Assembly: GCA_947631215.1 (NCBI GenBank)
Contig: CANRKN010000006.1
Span: 1-42,002 of the forward strand
Source of the DNA: an uncultured Oscillospiraceae bacterium
GTDB lineage: Bacteria > Bacillota_A > Clostridia > Oscillospirales > Oscillospiraceae
DNA: 42,002 nucleotides
Direction: 5' to 3'
Position 1 is the first letter of the stretch, and each line of letters starts with the position of its first letter. Positions 30,660 through 37,618 of this stretch are shown in pieces. The translations under genes and the position numbers were made by a program. Below the pieces are notes generated by a model. It did no database searches, was not told the origin of the DNA, and was given only the letters and a program-made list of their open reading frames with translations.

Positions 30660-30669
30660 CCGCCTCTGT
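30642..30669. terminator. terminator hairpin overlapping a stop codon
   Basis: ACAGAGGCGGTC (30642-30653) and GACCGCCTCTGT (30658-30669) are perfect complements with a 4-nt loop. There is only a weak T-rich tail. It lies between the small protein gene and the converging feo operon. Confidence 0.65.
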
Positions 30670-30696
30670 TCCTGTACATAAAAGGGAGATGCTCGC

Positions 30697-30867
30697 TTAT
30701 TTGTGGCAATGTGCCGCACAGTTTGCGCAATTTCCGTCGCAGCCGCCGCAGCAGCTCTTGCCTGCCTTTTTGTCCCGGCGCATGGAACGTATCACGCTGA
30801 TGACGCCCGCCAGGATCAGTGCGCTGACCAGGATATCGCCGCCGTAAAGGGCCAGAAAGCGTCCCAT
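30697..30867 (-). CDS. FeoB-associated Cys-rich membrane protein
   Basis: A 56-residue protein: one N-terminal membrane helix (GGDILVSALILAGVISVI), a basic hinge (RSMRRDKKAGK) and a Cys/His cluster (SCCGGCDGNCANCAAHCHK). This is the usual small partner found after feoB in Clostridia and is thought to help ferrous iron uptake or delivery. Its ATG lies 3 bp after the feoB stop, so it is translated with feoB. Confidence 0.9.
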   Translation of the reverse strand: MGRFLALYGGDILVSALILAGVISVIRSMRRDKKAGKSCCGGCDGNCANCAAHCHK

Positions 30868-30870
30868 ATC

Positions 30871-33258
30871 TTACGCCCTCGCATTGACGCTGCGGGCGTT
30901 GCCGCCGGCCAGCCGTTCGCCATTGGGCGCGGGCCGGAAGAGCAGGTACAGCATGCCCGCCAGCACGATGAGCGCCGCCACGGTGCCGAGGCCGAAGCCG
31001 CCGCCGGTGAGGAGCCCGCCCAGCTGGTTCACGATGAGGGCGGAGCAGTAGGCAAAGCCGCACATCCACCCGATGGCCGCCCAGGTCCATTTGCCGTTGT
31101 TCATCTCCCGGCGGATGGCGCCGATGGCGGCGAAGCAGGGGGCGCACAGCAGGTTGAAGATCATGAACGAGTAGGCGGTGACGCCGGTGAAGGCCCCGCC
31201 GATCTGGGCGGTCAGGTCCCCGGGGTAGAGCACGCCCAGGGTGCTGACCACCTCCTCCTTGGCGATGAGGCCGGTGATGGTGGCCACGGTGGCCTGCCAA
31301 TTGCCGAAGCCGAGGGGGGAGAAGATAAACGCGATGGCCCCGCCGATGGCCGCGAGAAGGGACGCCTCGTTGTCCTCCACCATGCCGAAGGAGCCGTTCT
31401 CAAAGCCGAAGCCCTGGAGGAACCACAGAACGATGGAGCTCAAAAGGATGATGGTGCCGGCCCGCTTGATGAAGCTCCAGCCCCGCTCCCACATGGCCCG
31501 CAGGACGTTTTTCGCCTGGGGGGCGTGGTAGGCGGGCAGCTCCATGACGAAGGGGGCGGGCTCCCCGGCGAACACCTTGGTCTTTTTGAGGATGATGCCC
31601 GAGATGACCACGGCGGCGATGCCGATGAAGAAGGCGGAGGTGGCCACCCACGCCGAGCCGCCGAACAGGGCCCCGGCAAATAGGGCGATGATGGGCATTT
31701 TGGCGCCGCAGGGGATGAACCCGGTGGTCATGATGGTCATCTTTCTATCCCGGTCCTGCTCGATGGTGCGGGAGGCCATGATGCCGGGCACGCCGCAGCC
31801 GGTGGCCACCAGCATGGGGATGAAGCTCTTGCCGGAGAGGCCGAAGCGGCGGAAGATCCGATCCATGATGAAGGCCACACGGGCCATGTAGCCCACGTCC
31901 TCCAATATGGCCAGCAGCAGGAACAGCACCAGCATCTGGGGCACGAAGCCCAGCACGGCGCCCACGCCGCCCACGATGCCGTCCAGCACGAGAGAGCTGA
32001 CCACCTCGCCGCAGCCGAGGGCATTCAGCGCCCGCTCCGCCAGCACGGGGATGCCCGGCACCCACGTGCCGTAGTCACTGGGGTCCGGCTCCGGCACGGT
32101 GAGGGCGTCGTTATAGAGCGCCTCCGTCACGGCCACCGCCGTGGTCTCGCCGGTCTCGTCGTCGTAGAAATAGGCCTCCGGCTCCCCGGCCTCATAGGCC
32201 CCGATGATAGCGCTGGCCTCCTCGAAGGCCCCGGAGTCCTCCTCCCAGGCGTCCTTATCCGCCGTGAAGGGGACGAACCAGCCGTCGCCGAACAGGCCGT
32301 CGTTGGCCCAGTCGGTGCCCATGGTGCCGATGGAGAAGCCCCAGCCGCCCATGGCGACGGCGTAGATGAGGAACATGACGCAGGCAAAGATGGGCAGGGC
32401 CAGCCACCGGTTGGTGACGACACGGTCTATCTTGTCGGATGTATTCATCTTCTCCCGGCTCTTCCGGGCGTAGCATTTGGAGATGATGGAGCCGATGTAA
32501 TCGTACCGCTGGGCGGTGATGATGGATTCCGCGTCGTCGTCCATCTCCCGCTCGCAGTCCTTGATGTCCTCTTCTATGTGGGCCAGGGAGGCGCTGTCCA
32601 GACCCAGCTGCGCCGCCACCTTCTCATCCCGCTCAAAGAGCTTGATGGCGTACCAGCGCTGCTGCTCGGCGGGCAGGCCATGCACGGCCACCTCCTCGAT
32701 GTGGGCCAGGGCGTGCTCCACGCACCCGGCGAACCGGTGCTGGGGCACGGTCCTCCGCCCGCTTATGGCCAGCTCCACGGCAGCGTCCGCCGCGGCCTTC
32801 ACCCCGTCGCCCTTGAGGGCGGATATCTCCACCACTTCGCAGTCCAGGGCCTTGGACAGCTCCTTCACGTTCACCCTGTCGCCGGCCTTTCTCACCACGT
32901 CCATCATGTTCACGGCCACCAGCACGGGGATGCCCAGCTCCACCAGCTGGGTGGTCAGGTACAGGTTCCGCTCCATGTTGGTGCCGTCCACGATGTTCAA
33001 TATCACATCCGGCCGCTCCTGGATGAGGTAATTGCGGGCCACCACTTCCTCCAGGGTGTGGGGGGACAGGGAGTAGATGCCCGGCAGGTCCGTGACTGTC
33101 ACGTCCTTGTGATCTTTAAGTTTGCCCTCCTTCTTCTCCACGGTGACACCGGGCCAGTTGCCCACGTACTGGCTGGCGCCGGTGAGGGCGTTGAATAGTG
33201 TGGTCTTGCCGCAGTTGGGATTACCCGCCAGGGCAATAGTTATGTTCTTTTCCGCCAT
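30871..33258 (-). CDS. feoB: ferrous iron transporter B
   Basis: A 795-residue inner membrane Fe(II) transporter. The N-terminal G domain has G1 GNPNCGKTTL, the switch region SQYVGNWPGVTVEKKEG, G3 DLPGIYSL, G4 NMMD and the GDI-like helical part to about residue 270. Two gate regions follow with MLVATGCGVPGIMASR and an equivalent Cys motif in NLLCAPCFAAIGAIRREM. An acidic, hydrophilic stretch of about 80 residues (roughly 315-390, rich in Asp and Glu) lies between the first membrane helix and the rest, longer than in typical FeoB. Start ATG 33258 follows AAGGTGG. The operon is feoA-feoA-feoB-Cys-rich protein. Confidence 0.93.
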   Translation of the reverse strand: MAEKNITIALAGNPNCGKTTLFNALTGASQYVGNWPGVTVEKKEGKLKDHKDVTVTDLPGIYSLSPHTLEEVVARNYLIQERPDVILNIVDGTNMERNLYLTTQLVELGIPVLVAVNMMDVVRKAGDRVNVKELSKALDCEVVEISALKGDGVKAAADAAVELAISGRRTVPQHRFAGCVEHALAHIEEVAVHGLPAEQQRWYAIKLFERDEKVAAQLGLDSASLAHIEEDIKDCEREMDDDAESIITAQRYDYIGSIISKCYARKSREKMNTSDKIDRVVTNRWLALPIFACVMFLIYAVAMGGWGFSIGTMGTDWANDGLFGDGWFVPFTADKDAWEEDSGAFEEASAIIGAYEAGEPEAYFYDDETGETTAVAVTEALYNDALTVPEPDPSDYGTWVPGIPVLAERALNALGCGEVVSSLVLDGIVGGVGAVLGFVPQMLVLFLLLAILEDVGYMARVAFIMDRIFRRFGLSGKSFIPMLVATGCGVPGIMASRTIEQDRDRKMTIMTTGFIPCGAKMPIIALFAGALFGGSAWVATSAFFIGIAAVVISGIILKKTKVFAGEPAPFVMELPAYHAPQAKNVLRAMWERGWSFIKRAGTIILLSSIVLWFLQGFGFENGSFGMVEDNEASLLAAIGGAIAFIFSPLGFGNWQATVATITGLIAKEEVVSTLGVLYPGDLTAQIGGAFTGVTAYSFMIFNLLCAPCFAAIGAIRREMNNGKWTWAAIGWMCGFAYCSALIVNQLGGLLTGGGFGLGTVAALIVLAGMLYLLFRPAPNGERLAGGNARSVNARA

Positions 33259-33270
33259 GTTGTCCACCTT

Positions 33271-33489
33271 TTACTCCACGATTATCATTTCCGCGTCCGC
33301 CTTGCGGAGGCTCAATTCATACCCACGGATGGTGATCTCGAGCGGGTCACCCAGGGGCGCCACCTTGCGGATGAAGATGCTCTCCCCCTTGGTGATGCCC
33401 ATGTCCATGATGCGCCGCTTCACCGCGCCGGCGCCCTCCAGCTTCGCCACCCGGACCGTCTGGCCCACCTGGGCCTGTCTCAGCGTCAT
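33271..33489 (-). CDS. feoA: FeoA-family protein
   Basis: A 72-residue SH3-like FeoA protein (RVAKLEGAGAVKRRIMDMGI, then KGESIFIRKVAPLGDPLEIT) that probably modulates the FeoB G domain. It lies 12 bp upstream of feoB. A second, shorter FeoA is encoded just before it. Confidence 0.9.
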   Translation of the reverse strand: MTLRQAQVGQTVRVAKLEGAGAVKRRIMDMGITKGESIFIRKVAPLGDPLEITIRGYELSLRKADAEMIIVE

Positions 33490-33520
33490 GATGCTCTCTC
33501 CTTTCCTCTTTCTGCCCGCC

Positions 33521-33730
33521 TCAGACGTATATCTTCTTCGCCATCTCCATGCTGATGGCTACCCGGCAGTCCCGGATGGAGACGATCAGGTTGCCCCCGA
33601 TGTCGTTCACCACGGTCACCGGGCTGCCCACCACGAAGCCCAGATTCTCCAGAAAGCGGCGGGTCTCGGCGCCGCCGCCGATGCGGGTGATGAGACTGCT
33701 CTCACCGGTATGCAGCAGGGAAAGCGGCAT
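33521..33730 (-). CDS. FeoA-family protein, first copy
   Basis: A 69-residue FeoA-type protein (GGAETRRFLENLGFVVGSPV, then DIGGNLIVSIRDCRVAI). It is the first gene of the feo operon. Paired FeoA genes before feoB are usual in Clostridia. The upstream promoter carries an iron-box-like palindrome. Confidence 0.9.
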   Translation of the reverse strand: MPLSLLHTGESSLITRIGGGAETRRFLENLGFVVGSPVTVVNDIGGNLIVSIRDCRVAISMEMAKKIYV

Positions 33731-33791
33731 AGGTCATCCTCCTCATACGCCTTGTATTAGCGGTCACTAACCGCCGGGCAAAACAATGGGC

Positions 33792-33845
33792 GTTAGGGAT
33801 TCCTAACACCACTGACATATTAGTTAGTCAAAACTAAAATGTCAA
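33792..33845 (-). promoter_or_regulatory. feo promoter with DtxR-like iron box
   Basis: On the minus strand TTGACA (33845-33840), a 17-bp spacer, then TAATAT (33822-33817). Just downstream lies GTTAGGGATTCCTAAC (33792-33807), with TTAGG/CCTAA arms like the boxes bound by DtxR/IdeR-type iron repressors. Binding there would block the start of transcription when iron is plentiful. Confidence 0.75.
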
Positions 33846-33952
33846 GGATTTTCTGCTCCTGTCGCGGGATTTCGTCACCTTGCCGGTCTGGGCAGGCTCA
33901 TGGGTCCGAAAAGTTGTTAGTTATGACAAACTTACCGGGCGTGTACTATTTT

Positions 33953-33981
33953 TTGACAAGCCTGAATACATATGGTAAAAT
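33953..33981 (+). promoter_or_regulatory. promoter of the small DAK-like gene
   Basis: TTGACA (33953-33958), a 17-bp spacer, then TAAAAT (33976-33981). Together with the feo promoter this accounts for the 319-bp gap 33731-34049. Confidence 0.7.
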
Positions 33982-34049
33982 AAAACGTCCCTATGGGATT
34001 TCAACACGGATGTGACCACACACGGATATACATATTTAGGAGAATGACT

Positions 34050-34301
34050 ATGCTGGAATACCGTTTTGACACGCAGCTGCTCATCGAGGGGCATGACCTG
34101 GACGAGGACGCCATCCACGACTACATCATGGCGAACATCCCCGGGGACTGCCTGCTGGCGGTGGGCGACGAGGACCTGATCAAGATCCACTTCCATACGA
34201 ACGTGCCCTGGAAGGTGCTGGAGTACGCCTCCTCCCTGGGGGACATCTTCGACGTGGTGGTGGAGAACATGGAGCGCCAGGAAAACGGCCTCAAGGGCTG
34301 A
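34050..34301 (+). CDS. stand-alone DAK/FakA C-terminal-like domain protein
   Basis: An 83-residue protein resembling the last part of YloV/FakA-type fatty-acid kinase proteins (DTQLLIEGHDLDEDAIHDYI, then LLAVGDEDLIKIHFHTNVPW, then VLEYASSLGDIFDVVVENME). Such short versions are annotated as kinase-to-dihydroxyacetone-kinase proteins; by itself it lacks the kinase domain. The function is unknown. The start is ATG 34050 with AGGAG upstream; the frame to 33993 is leader. Confidence 0.75.
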   Translation: MLEYRFDTQLLIEGHDLDEDAIHDYIMANIPGDCLLAVGDEDLIKIHFHTNVPWKVLEYASSLGDIFDVVVENMERQENGLKG

Positions 34302-34315
34302 GCTCCGGCCAACAA

Positions 34316-34345
34316 AAACGCGCCGCAATGCGGCGCGTTTTTGTT
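34316..34345. terminator. rho-independent terminator
   Basis: AAAAACGCGCCGC and GCGGCGCGTTTTT form a perfect stem with loop AAT. It lies 15 bp after the DAK-like stop. Confidence 0.9.
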
Positions 34346-34451
34346 GTTGCAGTATACCACAATATTTATTAAAAGTAAATAATCATTGTGTTTAAGCGCA
34401 TAATAATTCACTGCTCCTCCTGTTACAATCATAGTATCAGGAGGGACGGTT

Positions 34452-34685
34452 ATGCAGACAGAGTATCCGGAGCGCTATAGGGTCATGGGCCTGCGGATCG
34501 CCTACTACCGGAAGAAGGCCGGGTATACCCAGGAGGCTTTTGCGGAGGCGATCGGGCGGAGCCTGAACTTCCTGGCCCAGGTGGAGGGCTCCAGCACCAC
34601 GCGGGGGATCTCCCTGGAGACGCTGTTCAAGATCTGCGACGTCCTTAATATCCAGCCGGGCAGACTGTTGGATGAGGACGAATGA
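34452..34685 (+). CDS. XRE-family regulator
   Basis: A 77-residue Cro/C1 helix-turn-helix protein (MGLRIAYYRKKAGYTQEAFA, then AIGRSLNFLAQVEGSSTTRG, then IQPGRLLDEDE). Start ATG 34452 follows AGGAGGG. It stands alone between terminators, and its target is not evident. Confidence 0.88.
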   Translation: MQTEYPERYRVMGLRIAYYRKKAGYTQEAFAEAIGRSLNFLAQVEGSSTTRGISLETLFKICDVLNIQPGRLLDEDE

Positions 34686-34688
34686 GTT

Positions 34689-35507
34689 TCATAGGGAAAC
34701 GCGCCGCTTTCGCGGCGCGTTTTTTGTTTCCCGGGAAATGTCACTTTTGTGCCGGGGCTGGAACACCAGGTCCCGGTTCTCCCTGACGGCCTCCTCCATT
34801 TCCTTTAGTCTGTCCTGCAGGTGCTCATGGAGACCGCGGGCAGACTGGAAGGGGCGGAAGAAGTGGTACTTCTGGGCGGCCTGGTCCTGGGCGGAGCGGA
34901 TGTGGGATTTCAGGCTCTCGTATTTGATGATGACGTCGTTCTCGTCGGCGAAAGCCTTGAGCTTGGTCACGATCTGGGCGGAGTGGCACAGGTCCACGAT
35001 GAACACACCGTAGAACATGCCGATGAAGAAGGAGAACGCCAGGTTCTGGGCAAGCCAGTGGAGGGCGCCCAGGATGTGGGGGTGGACGAGGAAATAGTAC
35101 GCCGCCCCCAGCACAGCCCAGAAGAAGGAGAACTTGGGGCAGATGATGCCCTGGATGTTGCCCCACTCATGGCTGTAGTCCCACAGCCGCACATGGGCCA
35201 CCTTCAGGCTCAGGATGCCGGCTATGTACTCGATGGCCGTCATGCACACGGCCATGGCGGCGAACAGCGCTACCCTCTCCCAGACGGGGTCCGTGATGAA
35301 CGTCATGTTCTCCAGGCTCGCGATGAGGAAGAGGATGCACAGCCCGGAGCCGTACAGGGGCAGCCAGGGGCCCGTGCAGAAGCCCGGGTTTATCCACTTC
35401 CGCTCCGGGTTGGCGGCGGAGATGAACCGCCGGAAGAAAAGCTCCAGCACCCATCCGAACACCGAGCCGATGAAAAACAGAAATGCCAGCGTCAAAAAGA
35501 GATTCAT
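34689..35507 (-). CDS. putative ABC-transporter type IV (CmpB-like) membrane protein
   Basis: A 272-residue protein of the family annotated as putative ABC transporter permease (pfam06541). Its first 180 residues hold about five membrane helices (FLTLAFLFFIGSVFGWVLEL, then WINPGFCTGPWLPLYGSG, then YIAGILSLKVAHVRLWDYS). A soluble helical C-terminal tail with coiled-coil character follows (KLKAFADENDVIIKYESLKS and on). No ATPase partner lies nearby, so a transport role is unproven. Start ATG 35507 has GAGGCGAG upstream. Its 3' end contains the terminator of the converging XRE gene. Confidence 0.8.
   Translation of the reverse strand: MNLFLTLAFLFFIGSVFGWVLELFFRRFISAANPERKWINPGFCTGPWLPLYGSGLCILFLIASLENMTFITDPVWERVALFAAMAVCMTAIEYIAGILSLKVAHVRLWDYSHEWGNIQGIICPKFSFFWAVLGAAYYFLVHPHILGALHWLAQNLAFSFFIGMFYGVFIVDLCHSAQIVTKLKAFADENDVIIKYESLKSHIRSAQDQAAQKYHFFRPFQSARGLHEHLQDRLKEMEEAVRENRDLVFQPRHKSDISRETKNAPRKRRVSL
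34697..34726 (+). terminator. terminator embedded in a coding 3' end
   Basis: AAACGCGCCGC and GCGGCGCGTTT pair around TTTC, followed by more T. It ends the XRE transcript on the plus strand and on the minus strand encodes PRKRR near the C-terminus of the CmpB-like protein. Confidence 0.8.
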
Positions 35508-35555
35508 ATATCTCGCCTCTGTCTTTAGAATAAACGGGCCGCTGCGGGACAACGG

Positions 35556-36590
35556 TCACAGTTTGCCGCCCTGTCTTGCGCATACCGGAGATTCATACAG
35601 CTTTTTGTGCATGAAATAATTGTAGGAGCGGCAGCCGCCCCGGCAATATTCCCCATAGGCGCACGCGGCGCAGCGACCTGTAAGCCGTTCGGTCGAAAAG
35701 CCCCGGTTATATGCGAAGGCACTTGGGTCCTCCCAGATCTCCCGAAGAGAGCGCCTGCGAAGACTGCCCTCAATAAACACATCGTCATACATGGACTCGC
35801 ATCCGCGCACATTCCCAGCGCTGTCGATCCCAATGGAACTGAGGCCGGCCTTGCAGCCGGAGAACATGGCGAATCCGCTGAGATTCCCCCGAAGGTATCC
35901 CTCCCCCTCGGTATAATAACCTATATTGTCCGCGGCGCCGATCACAAAGGGCGCGGAGGGGGCGTGCTCCAAAATGAATCGAATGACCGCCCCCACATCG
36001 AAGCGGCAGTCCATCCCGGACAGGGCGTTCCCCATGGGAGAACACGCCTGTATCTGCCATGCCCAGACAGGCCATGACTTCATCTGCGTGTACAGCTCCT
36101 CCAGCCGCCCCGCGTTCTCATGATGCAGCGTCGTGATGACAGACACGGGGATGCCGGCGGCGCCGAGGGCATATACCGCCGCCTTCGCCCGCTGAAAGCT
36201 GCCGGCCTGGCGGTATTTATCGTGAACGCTCTCCGGGCCGTCTACGGAAACGGCTACGGACGCGACGCCCGCGTTTTTCAGCCGTGCCGTCAGTTCTTCC
36301 GAAAAAAGGAAGCCGTTGGTGATGACCGACACCTTCACACCGCGGCCTGCGAGCCGCCCGGCGATCATATCCCAATCCGGGCGCATGAATACTTCGCCGC
36401 CGATGAGGGACACATACCGGCAGCCGAGATCGCTCAGCTGGTCAGCCACACGCAGGCATTCTTCCGTGGTCAGTTCATTTTCCCTGGCCTGTCCGCCTTT
36501 GGAGCCGCAGTATTTACAGGAGAAACAGCAGGCCAGCGTGATCTCCCACACGCATGACGATAGGCTGTATGTCATCTCTTCCAACGCCAT
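35556..36590 (-). CDS. radical SAM/SPASM protein, probable peptide or protein maturase
   Basis: A 344-residue enzyme. The radical SAM cluster motif C-x3-C-x2-C is in LACCFSCKYCGSKGG; IGGEVFMRPDW is the GGE motif, and VSVITNGFLFSEE and SVDGPESVHDKYRQ continue the barrel. A SPASM domain with auxiliary-cluster Cys follows: SGCKAGLSSIGIDSAGN, VRGCESM, then RCAACAYGEYCRGGCRSYN and a last Cys. SPASM enzymes usually modify ribosomal peptides or proteins, often at Cys. The start may be ATG 36590 or ATG 36575 (GGAAGAG adjacent). It follows two unrecognised Cys-containing helical proteins, 5 bp after the nearer one, in one operon. Confidence 0.85.
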   Translation of the reverse strand: MALEEMTYSLSSCVWEITLACCFSCKYCGSKGGQARENELTTEECLRVADQLSDLGCRYVSLIGGEVFMRPDWDMIAGRLAGRGVKVSVITNGFLFSEELTARLKNAGVASVAVSVDGPESVHDKYRQAGSFQRAKAAVYALGAAGIPVSVITTLHHENAGRLEELYTQMKSWPVWAWQIQACSPMGNALSGMDCRFDVGAVIRFILEHAPSAPFVIGAADNIGYYTEGEGYLRGNLSGFAMFSGCKAGLSSIGIDSAGNVRGCESMYDDVFIEGSLRRRSLREIWEDPSAFAYNRGFSTERLTGRCAACAYGEYCRGGCRSYNYFMHKKLYESPVCARQGGKL

Positions 36591-36595
36591 CGGGG

Positions 36596-37027
36596 TCAAT
36601 ACGGCGGCGCGGCATAAACACACGCCATCAATGCGTCTGACATGTTGTCATTCAGCGATGTCAATATCCCGCACAGGGCGTCCAGGTCCGACGCCAATCC
36701 CTGGCAGAACGCTTCTTGCTCAAAAACATCCCCGCTCTCTTCCGACGGTCTCAGAAAACTGTCCAGGCTGCGCTTTATGGTGGATACAAGTTCCATGCTC
36801 CTGGTGACGAGGTCTGCCTTTACATTGCCGGCATCGTCAATGCTCTCAACAAGACATCTTGCATCAAAAATGCAGTGTTTTGTCTTGATAAGAGCCTCTG
36901 CCAAGCAGTCAGCTTCCTGCCCTGAACCGACGGCTCTCCAAAGCTCCCCGCAGAACCGTAACTGTCCGATACAGCCGTTCAGCTGTTTTTTGAGCTCCAG
37001 TACTTCATTCACATTTGTAAACCTCAC
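36596..37027 (-). CDS. Cys-rich helical protein of unknown family, radical SAM operon
   Basis: A 143-residue protein beginning with GTG 37027 (MRFTNVNEVLELKKQLNGC), with GGGAGG 6 nt upstream. It is predicted mostly alpha-helical with eight Cys spread over its length and an unusual end (ALMACVYAAPPY). No known domain is recognised. It sits directly before the radical SAM/SPASM gene, so it may be that enzyme's substrate or partner. The Cys content is high for a cytoplasmic helical protein. A plain structural or regulatory role cannot be excluded. Confidence 0.75.
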   Translation of the reverse strand: MRFTNVNEVLELKKQLNGCIGQLRFCGELWRAVGSGQEADCLAEALIKTKHCIFDARCLVESIDDAGNVKADLVTRSMELVSTIKRSLDSFLRPSEESGDVFEQEAFCQGLASDLDALCGILTSLNDNMSDALMACVYAAPPY

Positions 37028-37073
37028 CGCACATCCTCCCTTACTGCTCCCCGTGCTATGCCGTGCCAATATT

Positions 37074-37532
37074 CTATTCTTTTTGGAGCTTCAGCGGCAT
37101 CTGTGAACTGAGTTCCATCCTGACTTCTCGGATTCGTGCGTTCTGCTCTTTCCATACATTTATAAATTCGCGGAGCTTTTCGGTTGGGTAAGGCTCTGGT
37201 ATTCCTGCGTCAATCCAGTCCTTACCCAGATGCCCGGAAGAGTTTTCATTAGCGATCATTTGTATTTCGCTTATGAGTCCGTCGGCGCAGTTCTTTCTCT
37301 GGCAGAGCAATTCAATGGCGCGCTCCATTTTTCTCCTTAAAGCCTCAAGCAGCTCACAGCCTTCTGCCGACAGCTTGTCAGCTTCTGTAAGCACCGACCA
37401 CCATTGAAGTGTATGTCCGTCATCTGTGGGGAGACCCGATACTTTCTCCAAAAGCGCCTCGTTCCGGCGATCCCAGTCGGCCAGCTTTTTGCAGAGAGAC
37501 CGGATATCGTCCCCGTTAGGATCAAGAGACAT
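37074..37532 (-). CDS. helical protein of unknown family, first gene of radical SAM operon
   Basis: A 152-residue acidic protein with long helices and four Cys (RSLCKKLADWDRRNEALLEK early; MERAIELLCQRKNCADGLIS centrally; WKEQNARIREVRMELSSQMP near the end). No signal peptide or membrane segment, and no family recognised. Start ATG 37532 follows AAAGGAG. It is 46 bp before the second unknown gene and begins right beside the end of mobile element 2. Confidence 0.75.
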   Translation of the reverse strand: MSLDPNGDDIRSLCKKLADWDRRNEALLEKVSGLPTDDGHTLQWWSVLTEADKLSAEGCELLEALRRKMERAIELLCQRKNCADGLISEIQMIANENSSGHLGKDWIDAGIPEPYPTEKLREFINVWKEQNARIREVRMELSSQMPLKLQKE

Positions 37533-37574
37533 ATTATTGCTCCTTTCTTTGCTCCGCGCGGGCTTGTTTTAGTC

Positions 37575-37603
37575 ATTATACCATAAAAGCCATATATCTC
37601 CAA
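37575..37603 (-). promoter_or_regulatory. promoter of the radical SAM operon
   Basis: On the minus strand TTGGAG (37603-37598), a 17-bp spacer, then TATAAT (37580-37575). It begins 16 bp beyond the stop codon of the element 2 recombinase, so the element boundary lies almost on this promoter. Confidence 0.65.
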
Positions 37604-37618
37604 GTATATTGTGCTTCA

